Below are positions 22,625 through 33,970 of a stretch of 64,000 bases of DNA, piece after piece; the stretch's first letter is position 1; each line of letters begins with the position of its first letter. A program made the translations under genes and the position numbers. The notes below the pieces were generated by a model that saw only the letters and a list, made by a program, of their open reading frames with translations, was not told where the DNA came from and made no database searches. The stretch covers positions 24,490,382-24,554,381 of the forward strand of contig NC_092799.1 in NCBI RefSeq assembly GCF_918797505.1, read 5' to 3'. This DNA comes from Bemisia tabaci. Taxonomy: Eukaryota; Arthropoda; Insecta; Hemiptera; Aleyrodidae.

Positions 22625-23611
22625 TATAGAAAATTAAGTAAAAATTCAAAAATAGGAGAAAAAAATCAAACCATCAGAAAATCGAGGAAAAAATTCAAAG
22701 TATAATACAGGGGAAAAACATACAATAACAAAATTATTACTTTTGAGTGGTCACCCATAAATTAACGTAGGATTGCAACAAAGTCTCACAATCAAGACTG
22801 CGTTTTACGGCAGGGACCCTTATTGCACTAAATGCCTTAATTATTCAGTCCGTCAGATATTTACCGAGTGTCCCCGGTTCAAGATTGCCCGGTAGGCGAA
22901 AAAATGTGGGTATATTTTACATGGGTTCACACAGGGGGAAATGCTGATTTTTAGCACTATCTGACAACAATGATCCGGTTAAAACGACATGTCTGCAAGA
23001 GCGTGCTCTTATAGACGCACGGTGGAGCGAATCATTCGGTGAAGTTGGACATGATGTAGAAACTTTAAAAGCTGACATTTTTGGCAATAAAAAACACACC
23101 TGTTCCATTGGTTGTTTCGTAAAATTTTCTTTCATGTCCCACTCTTAAAACTGAAAATTTGACGATTTGAACCTAAAAAATATGCAATCTGAAAAATATC
23201 ACGCCCGATCCCTCTCATAGTTCGTCTCTCTCGAGTTGACCTCTTTGACACTGGAGAGTGACAGGAGATTTGCAACGAAATCCTGAGAATCAAGAGGATA
23301 CTGCTCGACATTTCTGCATGAAATTTTCAGGAACTATTATTCAAAGAGTGAAATAAATTAAACGAAATTTTGTGCAAAAACGCTGATAAGGCCTTCCCTG
23401 AAAAATTAAACTATGACAAATATTTGCAACGTCGCAAACTGAGATACTTGGCATGGCACTTTCACCGTCGATATTCCATTTGTTAAGGCAAAGCAAGTTA
23501 GGTTGCACGGTTGCACCTCGTTTTAATAATAAAATGATGAGAATTTTTCATCCTTCTTCTCTGATGGTAAATACATGCAGAAAATATATATCTGACCGTA
23601 GGACACTGACA

Positions 23612-23850
23612 TACTGTGAGAAAACGCCGTCTTACATTTGGACGTTGCCAAATTTTCTTTGATGAAATACGAACTTTTATGGAAGCTTAGAAAGGTTTCT
23701 CTTTCAACTTATCAGTAATGTTATTCGCATTAATTGAATCTAAGGTGACAAATTATGGAAAAATAATTATAATAAATATTCTCCAAACGAAATATATTAT
23801 AGAGAGAAATTGTCGACATTCGAATGTTTATACGACGTTTTTCCGCTTCA
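23612..23850. mobile_element. Decayed MITE family A
   Basis: GAAAACGCCGTCTTACATTTGG ... CGAATGTTTATACGACGTTTTTCC keeps family A subterminal text. The copy 1 counterpart (about 21255-21369) is cut off at the duplication junction. Confidence 0.6.
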
Positions 23851-24239
23851 GGGCTGAATTCAAAATCTGTCACAGTCATTGCCATTTCAAAGTTTAGGAG
23901 GAAAAATGGCGCAAGTTGAATAATGTTCCGTAAACCGAAAATACAAGATTGAAAGTTACTTTGAGATGTTGCAAATCTTCTATCACTCCGGATTCTCTAA
24001 GAGAGCGACTGATAAACGTACAGTTTCTTGCAAATTGACAAGATATTTTTAGCTGAGGGTGGAGAGAATGTTTCTTGAAAATGTAAATTGATGATGTTCT
24101 TATTAATTTCATAAATATATAAAGAAGGAGTGATAACTTTAGGACGCTGTAAGTATGCGATGGTTTTACTTCGGTTCGAGCCAATGGTCGATGTTCATTG
24201 ATGTTCGTTTTTCAAACTACGTCACAAAATTTGCTAGTT

Positions 24240-24240
<1 letters not shown>

Positions 24241-24276
<36 letters not shown>
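24241..24276. repeat. Homopolymer, 36 T
   Basis: An unbroken run of T. It could be the tail of a minus-strand retroelement, but no head with RNA polymerase III boxes or LINE codons was recognised beside it. Confidence 0.9.
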
Positions 24277-24280
<4 letters not shown>

Positions 24281-24891
24281 GAGAATTATTTCATTCTTGA
24301 ATAATTTAATTTAATTCAATTTTAAAAAGCTCCAAGAAATAGAGCTGGGAGGTAAAGGTGTTTTAAAAGACAGTAAATGTGAAGATGGGACGATAAAATT
24401 AAGGAGCAAAAAGTAAATAAAATAAAGAATGAAAAAACGAAAAAGATTTACCTTCGAAAAACGTCAGTAAACACCAGCACAAAATCTATCGAATTAAACA
24501 ACTGAATGGGAACTAGAATGCGGGGCGAAATATTGTGAAGCCGGTGCCCAAATTAATGCCGTTATATATCTCGTTCGGATCAATTATCTTAATGTTCATC
24601 AACCACCATGGAACCTTCCACTCGATGTGGTGCAATTATTGAGGCAGGTGGTTGATCTACTTTTGTAGAAAGTCTGCACATCCGTTGTTTCTGCTATCCG
24701 TGGGTTTTTTGGGGAGAAAGATGAGCCTCGGGCCAAAAGTGCAGGTGCAGGCACCGGCACCCGAAAAAATGAACATTGTATGAAAAAATACATTGCCTTT
24801 GATTGATCAAATTTTCTTGGTTAGATAGGAAGATTGAAAATGGTATTTTCATTCATTATCACACTTCTATTTTCATGCAATTTTTAACAGT
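24277..24891. other. No gene seen
   Basis: AT-rich. A 64-codon minus-strand frame at 24599-24793 has no support. Confidence 0.4.
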
Positions 24892-24899
24892 CTCGATCT

Positions 24900-25046
24900 C
24901 ATCATTGGCAACATTGTTTTTCTCCATTTAAACCTATGGAAATGTCTGGATCCTTGGAAGGGCCAGGTGCTCCGACAAGAATCGATTATTTACCATAGGT
25001 TAAATTGAGGAAACTCAGTGTTGCCAAATTGCTGGATTCGCCCCTG
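24900..25046. mobile_element. hAT-like MITE family C
   Basis: The left end is shortened (CATCATTGGCAACATTG); the right end is CAAATTGCTGGATTCGCCCCTG. Identical 8-bp flanks CTCGATCT lie at 24892-24899 and 25047-25054. Confidence 0.8.
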
Positions 25047-25167
25047 CTCGATCTCTTAGGTGACATCATTATTCAATTCCTATCAACCGGACATCAATAC
25101 ATTTTTGCGTCAAATGTAGGGCGTTATGAATAAAATTTCAGAGAGAAAATGTGTGTACCTAAAGAGT

Positions 25168-25412
25168 AATGCCTGATGGCGCAAACACAAGAATACGTAT
25201 CTCGGTTTGTGGCGTTGAAGATTTCCTGTCATATTTCATATTTCACATCGAAAACTGTGAAAAGTCATTTTCATATATTCTGAGAATTTTCCTCTCCACG
25301 TGATAAATAATCCGTGATAATTTTAAGCCATAATGTTCCTTTGATTTCCTTGTAAAAAACTCTCAATAGGAGCGAATTTTGAAAAACCGCATTTTTGCAG
25401 TTTCGCCGTCGA
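25168..25412. mobile_element. MITE family E (diverged)
   Basis: GGCGCAAACACAAGAATACG ... TATCTCGGTTTGTGGCG and, at the right, CGCATTTTTGCAGTTTCGCC ... GTCGATACG keep the family E end structure and the ATTTCCTGTCATATT interior. Confidence 0.55.
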
Positions 25413-25434
25413 TACGTTACCCAGCACGTTCAAA

Positions 25435-25558
25435 TGGGCGTATTTCTGCCAAACAGAACTATGTGCATTAAGACATGAGCCTTAAGACCCATAAGAATAC
25501 ATGCATAATAGGGCTCACGTCATAATGCACATACTTCCGTCCGGCAGAAATACGTCCA
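25435..25558. mobile_element. MITE family D
   Basis: GGGCGTATTTCTGCCAAACA ... TCCGGCAGAAATACGTCC. The core has CATAATAGGGCTCACGTC. It forms a long hairpin like the other three copies. Confidence 0.75.
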
Positions 25559-26003
25559 AATGTGTCTGAAGGTGGGGAGGGGAAACTACACCACAGCTTA
25601 ATTCTGCGGAGGATCATTCTGCATTATTTGCGTAGAGACTAGAGAGGGTCGAAACTTGCAAAAAAAAAAATAGTTCTTTGGGAGTAATGCAAAATTCGAA
25701 GACGAAAAACGGTGAAAACCGCTGTTACATTCCGTCGGCGCTGTTGCCAGCCCTAGGAAGGATTCACTTCAAACGCCTAGGAAATCACGAAAAATGTACA
25801 TTACGGCTTGAAATGTTGACCCTATGCCAGTGAAAGTACTGGCATCGAAAGCTAAAACTCGAAATTGTTGGTTCCGCACGCCTTTTTTTGCTGTACTGGG
25901 TAAAATGAGCTCCTACCTCAATGCACATTTTTCCCTACTGCGAACGGCAAACCACGATCATCTGACATGATGGAAGAACCGTTTGAAGTATCCGATTTTA
26001 AGC

Positions 26004-27005
26004 AGATTGTGACTTAATACACACGACACAGTTGGAAATGACTCCAATTAATGAAAATAAAGTCGCGAGAAAAATTAAATTCTAAACAAAGAAAACAATT
26101 TGTTTGAAATTTACATGGAGTTCAAAGGGAAACTTCACTGAACTCGCGGTTGTGAAGTCTTAGTCGGAATGGTCTGTTGTTATTGGGGGGGGGGGGGGTG
26201 TTCGTCAGTTACTCACATAACATCTCGGGCAGCATAAACAAGCTTTTGATATTGGAAGATTCTCAAATCGTGACTCAATGCAAACGACACAATCAGAAAA
26301 AAATGTAAACGAAAAGTGAAAAGTAAGTCAGATTTAAAATGAGCGTTGATCCTGTGTAATCGTTGAATTGGTCGACGCTTCGACTTAAAAAGTTTATTGT
26401 CTGATGATTTCTAGTGACCAGAAGAATTATTTCATATCAGGATTTACCAGAACGCGAACATGATTTGTGTTAACATCAACCGATTCAGTTTGGGAATACA
26501 TTTGTTAGGAGACTTTAACGCTAGGGTAGAAAAAAAAAACAAACTAAAACTGGACCGCATTTTGTTATGAAGAAGAAGGAACTCAAGTATTTCTGACTCG
26601 TCCGTAAAAGCACCTATCTGCATAGAGAATGGCACATATGTTGTTTCTAAAATGAGCCAAAAACATAGGTTCTGTAATGCAAAATGTAGCTCAACTGATC
26701 TCCGTAATGTGGTTGGGATTAACGGGGATAAATCGATGAATTTTCACTTGAAAATTGAAACATCTGAGTCACAGCATTTCCAGTCTCTGCTAATATTTTA
26801 TTTTTCTCTCTTTCTCTCTCCCTCTCTCTCCCCTTGTCTACTCCTCTCCTCGACCCCCTCCTCTAACCCCCCCCCTCTCTCTAAAAATAAAAATTTGATG
26901 GAATTTTAAGCTGTAATTGATGCGCATCTGCATACCTGTAAAAACTACAAATGAACTGGCATTTTGCAAAAATGAATTATTAGTATTGGAATGTTACTAA
27001 TATGG
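26004..27005. repeat. Dispersed direct repeat R, copy 2
   Basis: Collinear with 11000-11845 at a spacing of about 15 kb, including the oligo-G run and an internal family F unit (26551-26695). It differs by an extra segment with a C/T-rich tract at about 26800-26882. Confidence 0.65.
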
Positions 27006-27528
27006 TATAACTTGTTCATCAAGGATGTCAGAACTGAAAACAAATCAATATACTTGAATGAAATTTTGAAGTCGATCTTTCAATTGACATTTTGTTAACA
27101 TTTCATGATTTCCCTAAAAACATGAGAGGATTTGAATGAACTTGGCAGCATGGGAATGCTAATAGTTTCCTCTCACAAATCAAATTTGAAACCGGATGGC
27201 TAAAATCGCAAAATAATTTACCTTCAACTGCGATTAAAGCATATACTTCCACTCATTTTTCAGTTTTTCCACGCGAACGACAGCATCGACAATTTTTCTT
27301 AAAAATTTCCGTGCATTTTTTTCACTAATTCGAACACATTCACAGACAACTTTACGGAGATACTTAGATTGGTTTTCTTTTAAAAAGTAAACACAATCAG
27401 AGATTTTGAAACGTTGTATTAGTCAAACCGAGTCATTTATTATAACCGATTTACAAACTACATACAGTTCCTTTTGATTTAATGTAGGTATTTCACACAA
27501 TTTCGTTAATACAAATGTATGCCTACCT
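27006..27528. other. No gene seen
   Basis: AT-rich, no support for an exon. Confidence 0.4.
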
Positions 27529-27788
27529 CATGACGGTGAAACTACCAAACCACGTATCTCGTTTGCGGTGTTTAAAAATCTACGCTCACATTTTATTTTT
27601 TTGAAGTAGACCAAATCGATATCATTCCTTGAAATTTTCACGGAATTTTCTCCGCACAAAGAGGAAAAATCACAGAAATTTTCAAGACTGGATGTTAAGT
27701 AGTTTTTCATTTAAAAAATAAAGTATGACAGGAAGTTTGCGACGTCGCAAACCGAGATACGTGGTTTGGTAGTTTCACCGTCGATATG
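27529..27788. mobile_element. MITE family E, clearest copy
   Basis: The left arm TGACGGTGAAACTACCAAAC plus CACGTATCTCGTTTGCG is inverted at the right end (CGCAAACCGAGATACGTGG plus TTTGGTAGTTTCACCGTCGA). It contains the family text AAATAAAGTATGACAGGAAG. Confidence 0.75.
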
Positions 27789-28255
27789 AATTAATCGAAA
27801 CAGCACCTACCTGATCAGTGATCACCAGGTGAAGGTAACATGTATATTCATCATTTCAAATTCATAGAGCGCAATAAATGCACGAAAACGGGTCAAATAC
27901 TGTTTTGAATTTTCTACGCTTCATCACTCTGGATGCTGGAAGCCGGGCGCACAGTAACTTGAAGGCTTCTTTCACCTTTGCTCCCGAAATGCCGGTGGGG
28001 AACACACCCACACCATGCAACCAGGGCCGAGGTCGAACATTTTTCATCTCCTTTGCGATCAAAGGTTATCGGTACCATCAAGATAGTGCTGTTGTCGCCA
28101 CTATCCATTGTTTTTGTATTTGCTCCTACCAATATTTTCAACTTGATTTGAATAACTGCAGTACTCTCTTGCTACACGGAAAAAACGATATAGTGCTGAG
28201 CACTAACTAGTTGGACCCTAATGTTGTAGGGCTCAGCACTTAGTACTGCCATACT

Positions 28256-28495
28256 ACCGTGCTAAGGGAATAACGCCGTATGAATCTTCAGACGTTGCCA
28301 AGTTTCCTCCGATAAAAACCAAATTCACTGGGAAAATTGTGAACATAATTTTCCGAATATTTCCGAAAATTGTGTGCGCAATTTATTTGAAAATGTCAAG
28401 GAAAAATATGCACGAATGTCGTCAATAATACATGTTTTATGAAGGAAATTTGGCAGCTCTCGAATGTTCATACGGCGTTCTTCCTTAGCACGGCA
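28256..28495. mobile_element. MITE family A
   Basis: CCGTGCTAAGGGAATAACGC ... GCGTTCTTCCTTAGCACGGCA. The sequence CATACTA lies just outside both ends and may be a target duplication, with the three outermost bases missing on the left. A small palindrome GTGCTGAGCACTAAC / GCTCAGCACTTAG lies just upstream (28192-28245). Confidence 0.72.
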
Positions 28496-28531
28496 GCATA
28501 CTAGCTGGCTCCGTTTGATCTAAATAGTTAG

Positions 28532-28696
28532 CAGTGGCGCGGCGTGCTTTGCGATATATCGATTCATCGGCCATTTAAACCTATGGAAAAGGATCGATAA
28601 ACAGGGTGTTCGCAGCGAACACCTTAATAATCGATTCTTTACCATGGGTTTAAATGACATAACAATCGATACATCGCAATTCACGCCACGCCACTG
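28532..28696. mobile_element. hAT-like MITE family B, perfect 8-bp duplication
   Basis: CAGTGGCGCGGCGTGCTTTG ... CACGCCACGCCACTG, flanked by identical ATAGTTAG (28524-28531 and 28697-28704). This is the best evidence for the family's boundaries. Confidence 0.87.
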
Positions 28697-28738
28697 ATAG
28701 TTAGTGCGCGCGAAGCGCGTCCAGAACGGCCAGTAGGA

Positions 28739-29001
28739 TATATGGATTGCATTTTGGAAAAAGGAACCAAGAGCATTCCAATGTCGCTAAGATTGTGCAA
28801 ATTTGTTTACCTTGCAAATATAAACTGATTATGTAAAAAAGTTTTATCTTTACTCTCAATATATTATAAACTCATACCTAAGATTACCTTCGTAAAAATT
28901 TTTGACATGATTTCAGGGATTTACTGCAAATAATGTAAGTTGCACAATCCTAGCAACATTGGAATGCTCTTGGTTCCTTTTTGCTAAATGCAATCCATAT
29001 G
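28739..29001. mobile_element. Foldback element with about 65-base arms
   Basis: The left arm (TATGGATTGCATTTTGG, AACCAAGAGCATTCCAATGT) is inverted in the right arm (ACATTGGAATGCTCTTGGTT, AAATGCAATCCATA). A spacer of about 130 bases is AT-rich and non-coding. Confidence 0.7.
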
Positions 29002-29130
29002 TCTCGAAAAAAATTCAAAATGAAGATATTTTAAAATGACTTATTTATGCTAAGAAGAACTATGAGAAAATTAATTGAATCAAAAGGAAGTGTTTGTATG
29101 GGGTTTGCGTGCGGCATCATTTCTTATAAT

Positions 29131-29269
29131 TGAATTGCATTTTGCAATTTGGAACTATAAATTCTGGCTCATCTGAAAAAACACTTATGTGCATAGGGAA
29201 ACTAATGGCACATACGTTGTTTTTAAACCAGGCCGGAAGTTATAGTTCCGAATTGCAAAATGTAGTCCA
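29131..29269. mobile_element. MITE family F, clearest copy
   Basis: The arms TGCATTTTGCAATTTGGAAC and GTTCCGAATTGCAAAATG enclose CATAGGGAAACTAATGGCAC. It is non-coding. Confidence 0.68.
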
Positions 29270-29775
29270 ATTTATCGTAATTCATTTTCACGTGATTCCT
29301 TTGATAAAAAAGACGTCCGAGTAAGATCTATAATTTGAATTAGAATGGCCAATTGCTCCGTAATTCGAAGTTACGCGCAATTTTTTAGGATACGCCGTGG
29401 CCTCCAATACATTGAAAATTTTTTCGAATTATAGAGCATCTTGCCCTGTCAGTTCGAAATACAGAACGTGCTGCACTGATTCCGATTCGCCGAACGTCAC
29501 GTGGCGCCATGTCGGATTGCATGAGCTGATTCACCCGATATCGACGTTCAAAAATGTCGAATTGACCAGGTGAGACAAATTTTTGTGCAAAATATACTGA
29601 TTCTCCGAAAGGAATCGTCAGGCTTATTTTTCACCAAGCTGTTCGAATTAAAGAGCTTAAAAGTAGCTGTCGCTCACAGTTTAAGCAAAATAATATCTTG
29701 AAAAACGCTTAGTTTGAGAGATTAAAACATCTCTGGTTAATTATGTTTTATGATTAAGTGTTAAGTAGTCAGCGC

Positions 29776-30567
29776 TGCCGTGCTGAGGAAAAACGCCGTA
29801 TGAGCCTCCAGGCGTTGCCAAATTTCTTTTGATAAAACACGAATTTCCTGATAAACTTATGAATATTTTCCTTCCAATGGACCACTAGACAAGGTACGAA
29901 TTTAAGCAATCTGATACATGTTTCTTAACTAGAATTTCACGTAGAACACTATTCACACAAAGAAAATTACTGAAATCAACTCCTAACGAAGATATTAACG
30001 TTTTTATTTCATATTGGTTACGGGGAATTTGAACTGCCCGCTCACAAGAAACTCAAAGCTCTACGTGAGTCAAATCGCGCACTACAACGGTTTCAGCAAG
30101 CTTCTCAACCGAGCAACGTTAATTTTCCACCATGTGTTGTTCGAACTATTAGCAATTTGCTATATCTAAGCCAAAGCGTCAAGATTGAGGTTGCCAGATT
30201 TTTATATCGCAGAGACTGTTATGATAACGTTTAGCGCGGGATGTGAATCAGAGCATTGAGTTTTCATGAGCGGGTGGTTTGAACTCACGCATCAAGAATC
30301 ATTATTTATCTTCGTAAGGAGTTAATTGCGTTAATTTTTGTCGTGCGCATCGTGTTCTACGTGAAATTTTAGTTACGAAACATGTATCAGAAAGCTGAAA
30401 TTCGTACCTTGTCTAGTGGTCCATTTTTCAGATAATTTTGCTCGCAAGTTTACCTAACGTTCCTGAACATTTCAAGAAAAAGATCCATAACTTTCCTAAA
30501 AAATAAACATTTTATTGAGGGAAATTTGGCAACTCTCGAATGCATATCTCTCTGCCTTAGCACGGCA
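29776..30567. mobile_element. MITE family A split by a nested element
   Basis: Starts TGCCGTGCTGAGGAAAAACG and resumes after 30423 with the TTTTTCAGATAATTTTGCTC text expected at that point of family A, ending CTTAGCACGGCA. The interruption is the element at 29878-30423. Confidence 0.75.
29878..30423. mobile_element. Nested long-TIR element (TGGACCACTAGACAAGG)
   Basis: TGGACCACTAGACAAGGTAC and its exact inverse form the ends. The inverted similarity continues inward (CATGTTTCTTAACTAGAATT opposite ATTTTAGTTACGAAACATG; ACTGCCCGCTCACAAGAAACTC opposite its inverse) for about 150 bases per arm. No transposase is present. Confidence 0.8.
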
Positions 30568-30590
30568 GAGCTGTGATGAGTATCGACGGT

Positions 30591-30838
30591 ATAACTCCCA
30601 AACCACGTATCTCGTTTGCGGTGTTGAGAAATCTCCGCTCCCGTTTTATTTTTTGAAGGCGAACAAATCAGTATCATTCCATGACGTTTTCGCAGAATTT
30701 TCTTCGCACAGAAAAGAAAAATCACGGAAGCTTACAAGAATTGACGTTGAATAGTTTGCCAATTAAAAAATAAAGTATGACAGGAAGTCTGTAACGTCGC
30801 AAGCCGAGATACGTGGTCGGGAAATTTCACCGTCGATA
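30591..30838. mobile_element. MITE family E
   Basis: TATCGACGGTATAACTCCCA plus AACCACGTATCTCG, inverted at the right as CGAGATACGTGG ... TTTCACCGTCGATA. It abuts the preceding family A unit. Confidence 0.72.
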
Positions 30839-30994
30839 TGTATGTCGTGTAGGTAAAATTACTGTAGCAGGATAATGAGATATGCCCACACTGTCTGGTG
30901 ATAAATCAGTAGGGTTATCTGTGTGATATAAAGGCACCTCTATCCTCATTATATTCGATCACTCCAAGTAGCTAGGGCCGAGAAAGGGCCGATG

Positions 30995-31237
30995 TATCGT
31001 CACCTTTCGGTCGAAGTATCACACAAGCGCCATGCGACGTTTAAAAATTTCCGCCGCCATTTTGTTTTCCTACATAGAAATTGTTCAGCGAAGCAATCCG
31101 AAAATTTTAGTGAATTTTTTTCGTGCTGCCGATAAAATTCAGCGAAATTCTCAAACAAAAACTAACAATTTCTCTGTAAAGAAATAAAATGTTGGTGGAA
31201 ATTTTTAAACGTCGCATGGCGTCGAAGGTGACGATAT
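30995..31237. mobile_element. MITE related to family E (TATCGTCACC ends)
   Basis: TATCGTCACCTTTCGGTCGA with GCCATGCGACGTTTAAAAATTTCC; the right end has GGAAATTTTTAAACGTCGCATGGC ... GGTGACGATA. A related copy lies at 39415-39675. Confidence 0.68.
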
Positions 31238-31876
31238 AAGCCCAAAAGTAATCTTTGCGTGGTCCCTCAAAATTTGAGTCGTCCGTCACCTTGATTTAAT
31301 TTTTTAAGGGGTAGAGCCGTGACTCAGTATGGCTGCCCCCCCCCCCCAAAAAAAAAAGAAAAAATGGAGTTTGTTGAAGTTTGACAAGAATTTTTCAATG
31401 TGTAGGAGTGCTAATGTTCCTAAAAATCTCAGGCTCCTAGGTAAGGGCTACGAGACCTACCCGCCAGCACCATTTCTTCTCAAAGAAAAAATTACATTGC
31501 TCTACATGACAAGAGACAGATCTTGCGCTAAACACCTCTTTGTGAAAGTCTCAATCAAGACGATACAGGTCGAGAACAGTGTGTGCGGTTCCTTGATGAC
31601 TAAGCAGATCCACACGCTGGCTCTGGGAAATTAGCCGGAAACAAAGCTTACTTAGTTTTGCTCGAATCGCATTTTCCTGAAGAGACATCGAGTAGTGAGT
31701 AAGCACATCGAGTTTTTTCCACGAGCATATAAGCTATGCTCTTGTTGAATCAGATCCTGAACCACTGAACCATTGGACTGAAAAGTTTTCATTTTTCAAG
31801 ACCAGGTCGTTGCTCCCTTTTTCAAAAATAATCTACATTGTGGCGGGGGGAAAAATGATGAATTTGTCATGCACAC
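31238..31876. other. No gene seen
   Basis: A 101-codon frame starting in a C-run/A-run (31329) has no domain or splice support. Confidence 0.4.
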
Positions 31877-32210
31877 ATGGGCGGAACTAGTATGGGGTCG
31901 AGGGTGGGCTCCCCCCCTCCAAAAAAAATCAACTTGCTCCCTCTTAAGGAATTAAAGAAATTTCGCTAAATTATTGCATGGTTTTTTTACCTCTGAATTT
32001 ATAATACGATCAATTGTTGGTAAGAACAGCTCAATATATGCTCGTGATACAACTAAATTTTACAAAATTTTCCGGGGAAGCTCTCCGAACCCCCTGAGCT
32101 TCTCTTCGGAGCTGGGGAAACCCATAAATCCCCCTCTTTTTCTGATGTCCCATAGACCCTCTATGACGAAGTGTCCCTCCACCCCACAAACTGTAACTAG
32201 TTCCGCCCAT
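31877..32210. mobile_element. Short inverted-repeat element (ATGGGCGGAACTAG)
   Basis: ATGGGCGGAACTAG at the left is exactly inverted as CTAGTTCCGCCCAT at the right; the span is 334 bases. The interior has GGGCTCCCCCCCTCC and CCCCCTGAGCTTCTC. It is probably a hAT-type fragment, but no clear 8-bp duplication was found. Confidence 0.6.
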
Positions 32211-32249
32211 GCATATGCACATGCGTTTTCTACAATGGCGAGGCGTAAA

Positions 32250-32417
32250 TGATCGATTATCGATATTTTCCCATTTGATGCTATGATAAAGAATCGATTA
32301 TTGTGTTCTAGTGTTGCGATACTAGGTGTTCTTTACGAACACCCAGTTTATCGATCCTTTTTGATAGGTTTAAATGGCAAGTCAATCGATGTATCGCAAA
32401 GCACGCCACGGCACCGG
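32250..32417. mobile_element. MITE family B, diverged
   Basis: The left part GATCGATTATCGATATTTTC has lost the CAGTGGCG end. The right end GTATCGCAAAGCACGCCACG and the internal GAACACC / AATCGATT blocks match family B. Confidence 0.62.
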
Positions 32418-32822
32418 TTTTCTATTGTAAAAAGTAGGTTGCCGCTCAGTGAAAGAGGGTCAGGCATGTCTTTTTTTTGTCACTTTGTCTTCATTTTACG
32501 AAGTGCAGGTCAGAAAACATCGAGCGTTATAAACCATCAAGCTCTCTGATTTCAAAATTCAATTTTTTGCTCTTTTTGATTGATCGTAAACTTTTAAATG
32601 ACTATTAGGTAATGCGCACATATTTTTCCGCTCCGCTCCGTAAACTTTCATGGAGGTAATAAACAATGGTAAATCTTGTTCAGGTTAGGCTTTCCTTGAT
32701 TGGGTAAAATTGGGAAAGACAAGGAAATACTCTGCTGAAATGGTATATCTATGGGCAGGTGCCATCCATTTGAAGTTCGCCTTCAATTTCGCCGCATAGG
32801 CAATAAACCCACCGTGGTGTGG

Positions 32823-32993
32823 CGTGGCGTGGCGTGCTTTGTGATATATCGATAGTCATACCATTTAAACCTATGGAAATGGATCGATAAACAGGGTGTT
32901 CGCAGCGAACACCTTAATAATCGATTCTATACCATGGATCATGGGTTTAAATGGCATAACAATCGATATATCGCAAAGCCAGCCACGCCACTG
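32823..32993. mobile_element. MITE family B
   Basis: CGTGGCGTGGCGTGCTTTGT ... CGCAAAGCCAGCCACGCCACTG with the internal GTTCGCAGCGAACACC. The left end is blurred by extra GGCGT units. Confidence 0.7.
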
Positions 32994-33196
32994 TGGAGCA
33001 AGAATAGTTATCTGTTCGGAAAATACATGTTTATCCCGCTCCAAAGCCTTGCTTGAACAAGGCTGTAAGCTTTTCATTCCCTCGACAACTTTTGAAAAAA
33101 TTTCGATAATATACATTTTTCCTATAAGTTAGCAACGGTCACGCAGATATTAAACTACAGTTTTGATTGGATAATCTGTACTTGGACCGTCTATTC

Positions 33197-33425
33197 TGCC
33201 GCACTGAGGGAAAACGCCGTATGAGCCTTCATCGGTTGCAAAAATTCCCTCCAATAAAACTCTCATTTCCTCGGAAAATATTGAATATTTTTCTTAAATA
33301 TTTCAGACAATTTTGTTCGTAATTTGATCAAAAATTCTGAAAGTTTCATGGAAAAATATGCATAATTTATCTTAAAAATACATGTTTTATCCAAGGAAAT
33401 TTGGCAACTCTTGAGTGTTTTTCCG
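33197..33425. mobile_element. MITE family A, right end lost
   Basis: CTGCCGCACTGAGGGAAAACG begins a normal family A unit that degrades after TTTGGCAACTCTTGAG; the terminal CTTAGCACGGCA is absent. Confidence 0.65.
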
Positions 33426-33970
33426 ACTCTAGTTTAAAACTCATGAAATTCTCAGCGACGCTATTTTTCCCCTAAGACTAAAGATCTTGAATAATGTTTG
33501 AAAACTTATATGAATTGGAATTTATTAGAACATCGAAAAAAATTACTTTACGAGTGAAATATCAGATCCAATAAAATACCTATTTTCTTTTCTTTCTTTT
33601 TTTTCTACGTAACATTCCGGGCCGGATTAAGGGGGTGGCCACATGGGCCGCGGTCCATGGCGGCAAATCTAAGGGGTGGCAAAAATTTGCAATTTTTTAA
33701 AGTGTAGGTATAAAAAAAATTGGATTTATAAAAACAAAATTACAAATGAGAAGGGGCGATAAAATCTCTCATTTCCTGAGAGCATAGTAATTTCTAATTT
33801 TGTCGTCTCTTTGTGATACACGAGACAGCACCTTCAACAAGTCGAGTTAAGAGAGAGACCAAACACGCAATTTGGCCTGGAACGGCGCGGCCTAGAGAGA
33901 AATGATAACGGGGACTTGAGATGAAAAGGAGAAGCCCTCGGCGCGGCGATCGGCATGTAACACATATTAG
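33426..33970. other. No gene seen; possible transposon 5' fragment
   Basis: The text near 33617 (CGGGCCGGATTAAGGGGGTG) looks like the start of a GC-capped DNA transposon, and AATGAGAAGGGGGCGGCAAA near 34518 may be another part of it. Boundaries could not be set. Confidence 0.35.

Larger units (their letters stand above)
21370..23728. repeat. 2.4 kb tandem duplication, copy 2
   Basis: The junction is at GTTATTCGCAT|GGGTGACTCACC. Copy 2 runs to the TATCAGTAATGTTATTCGCAT segment, which in copy 1 abuts the junction. It contains a damaged copy of the first coding exon. Confidence 0.85.
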
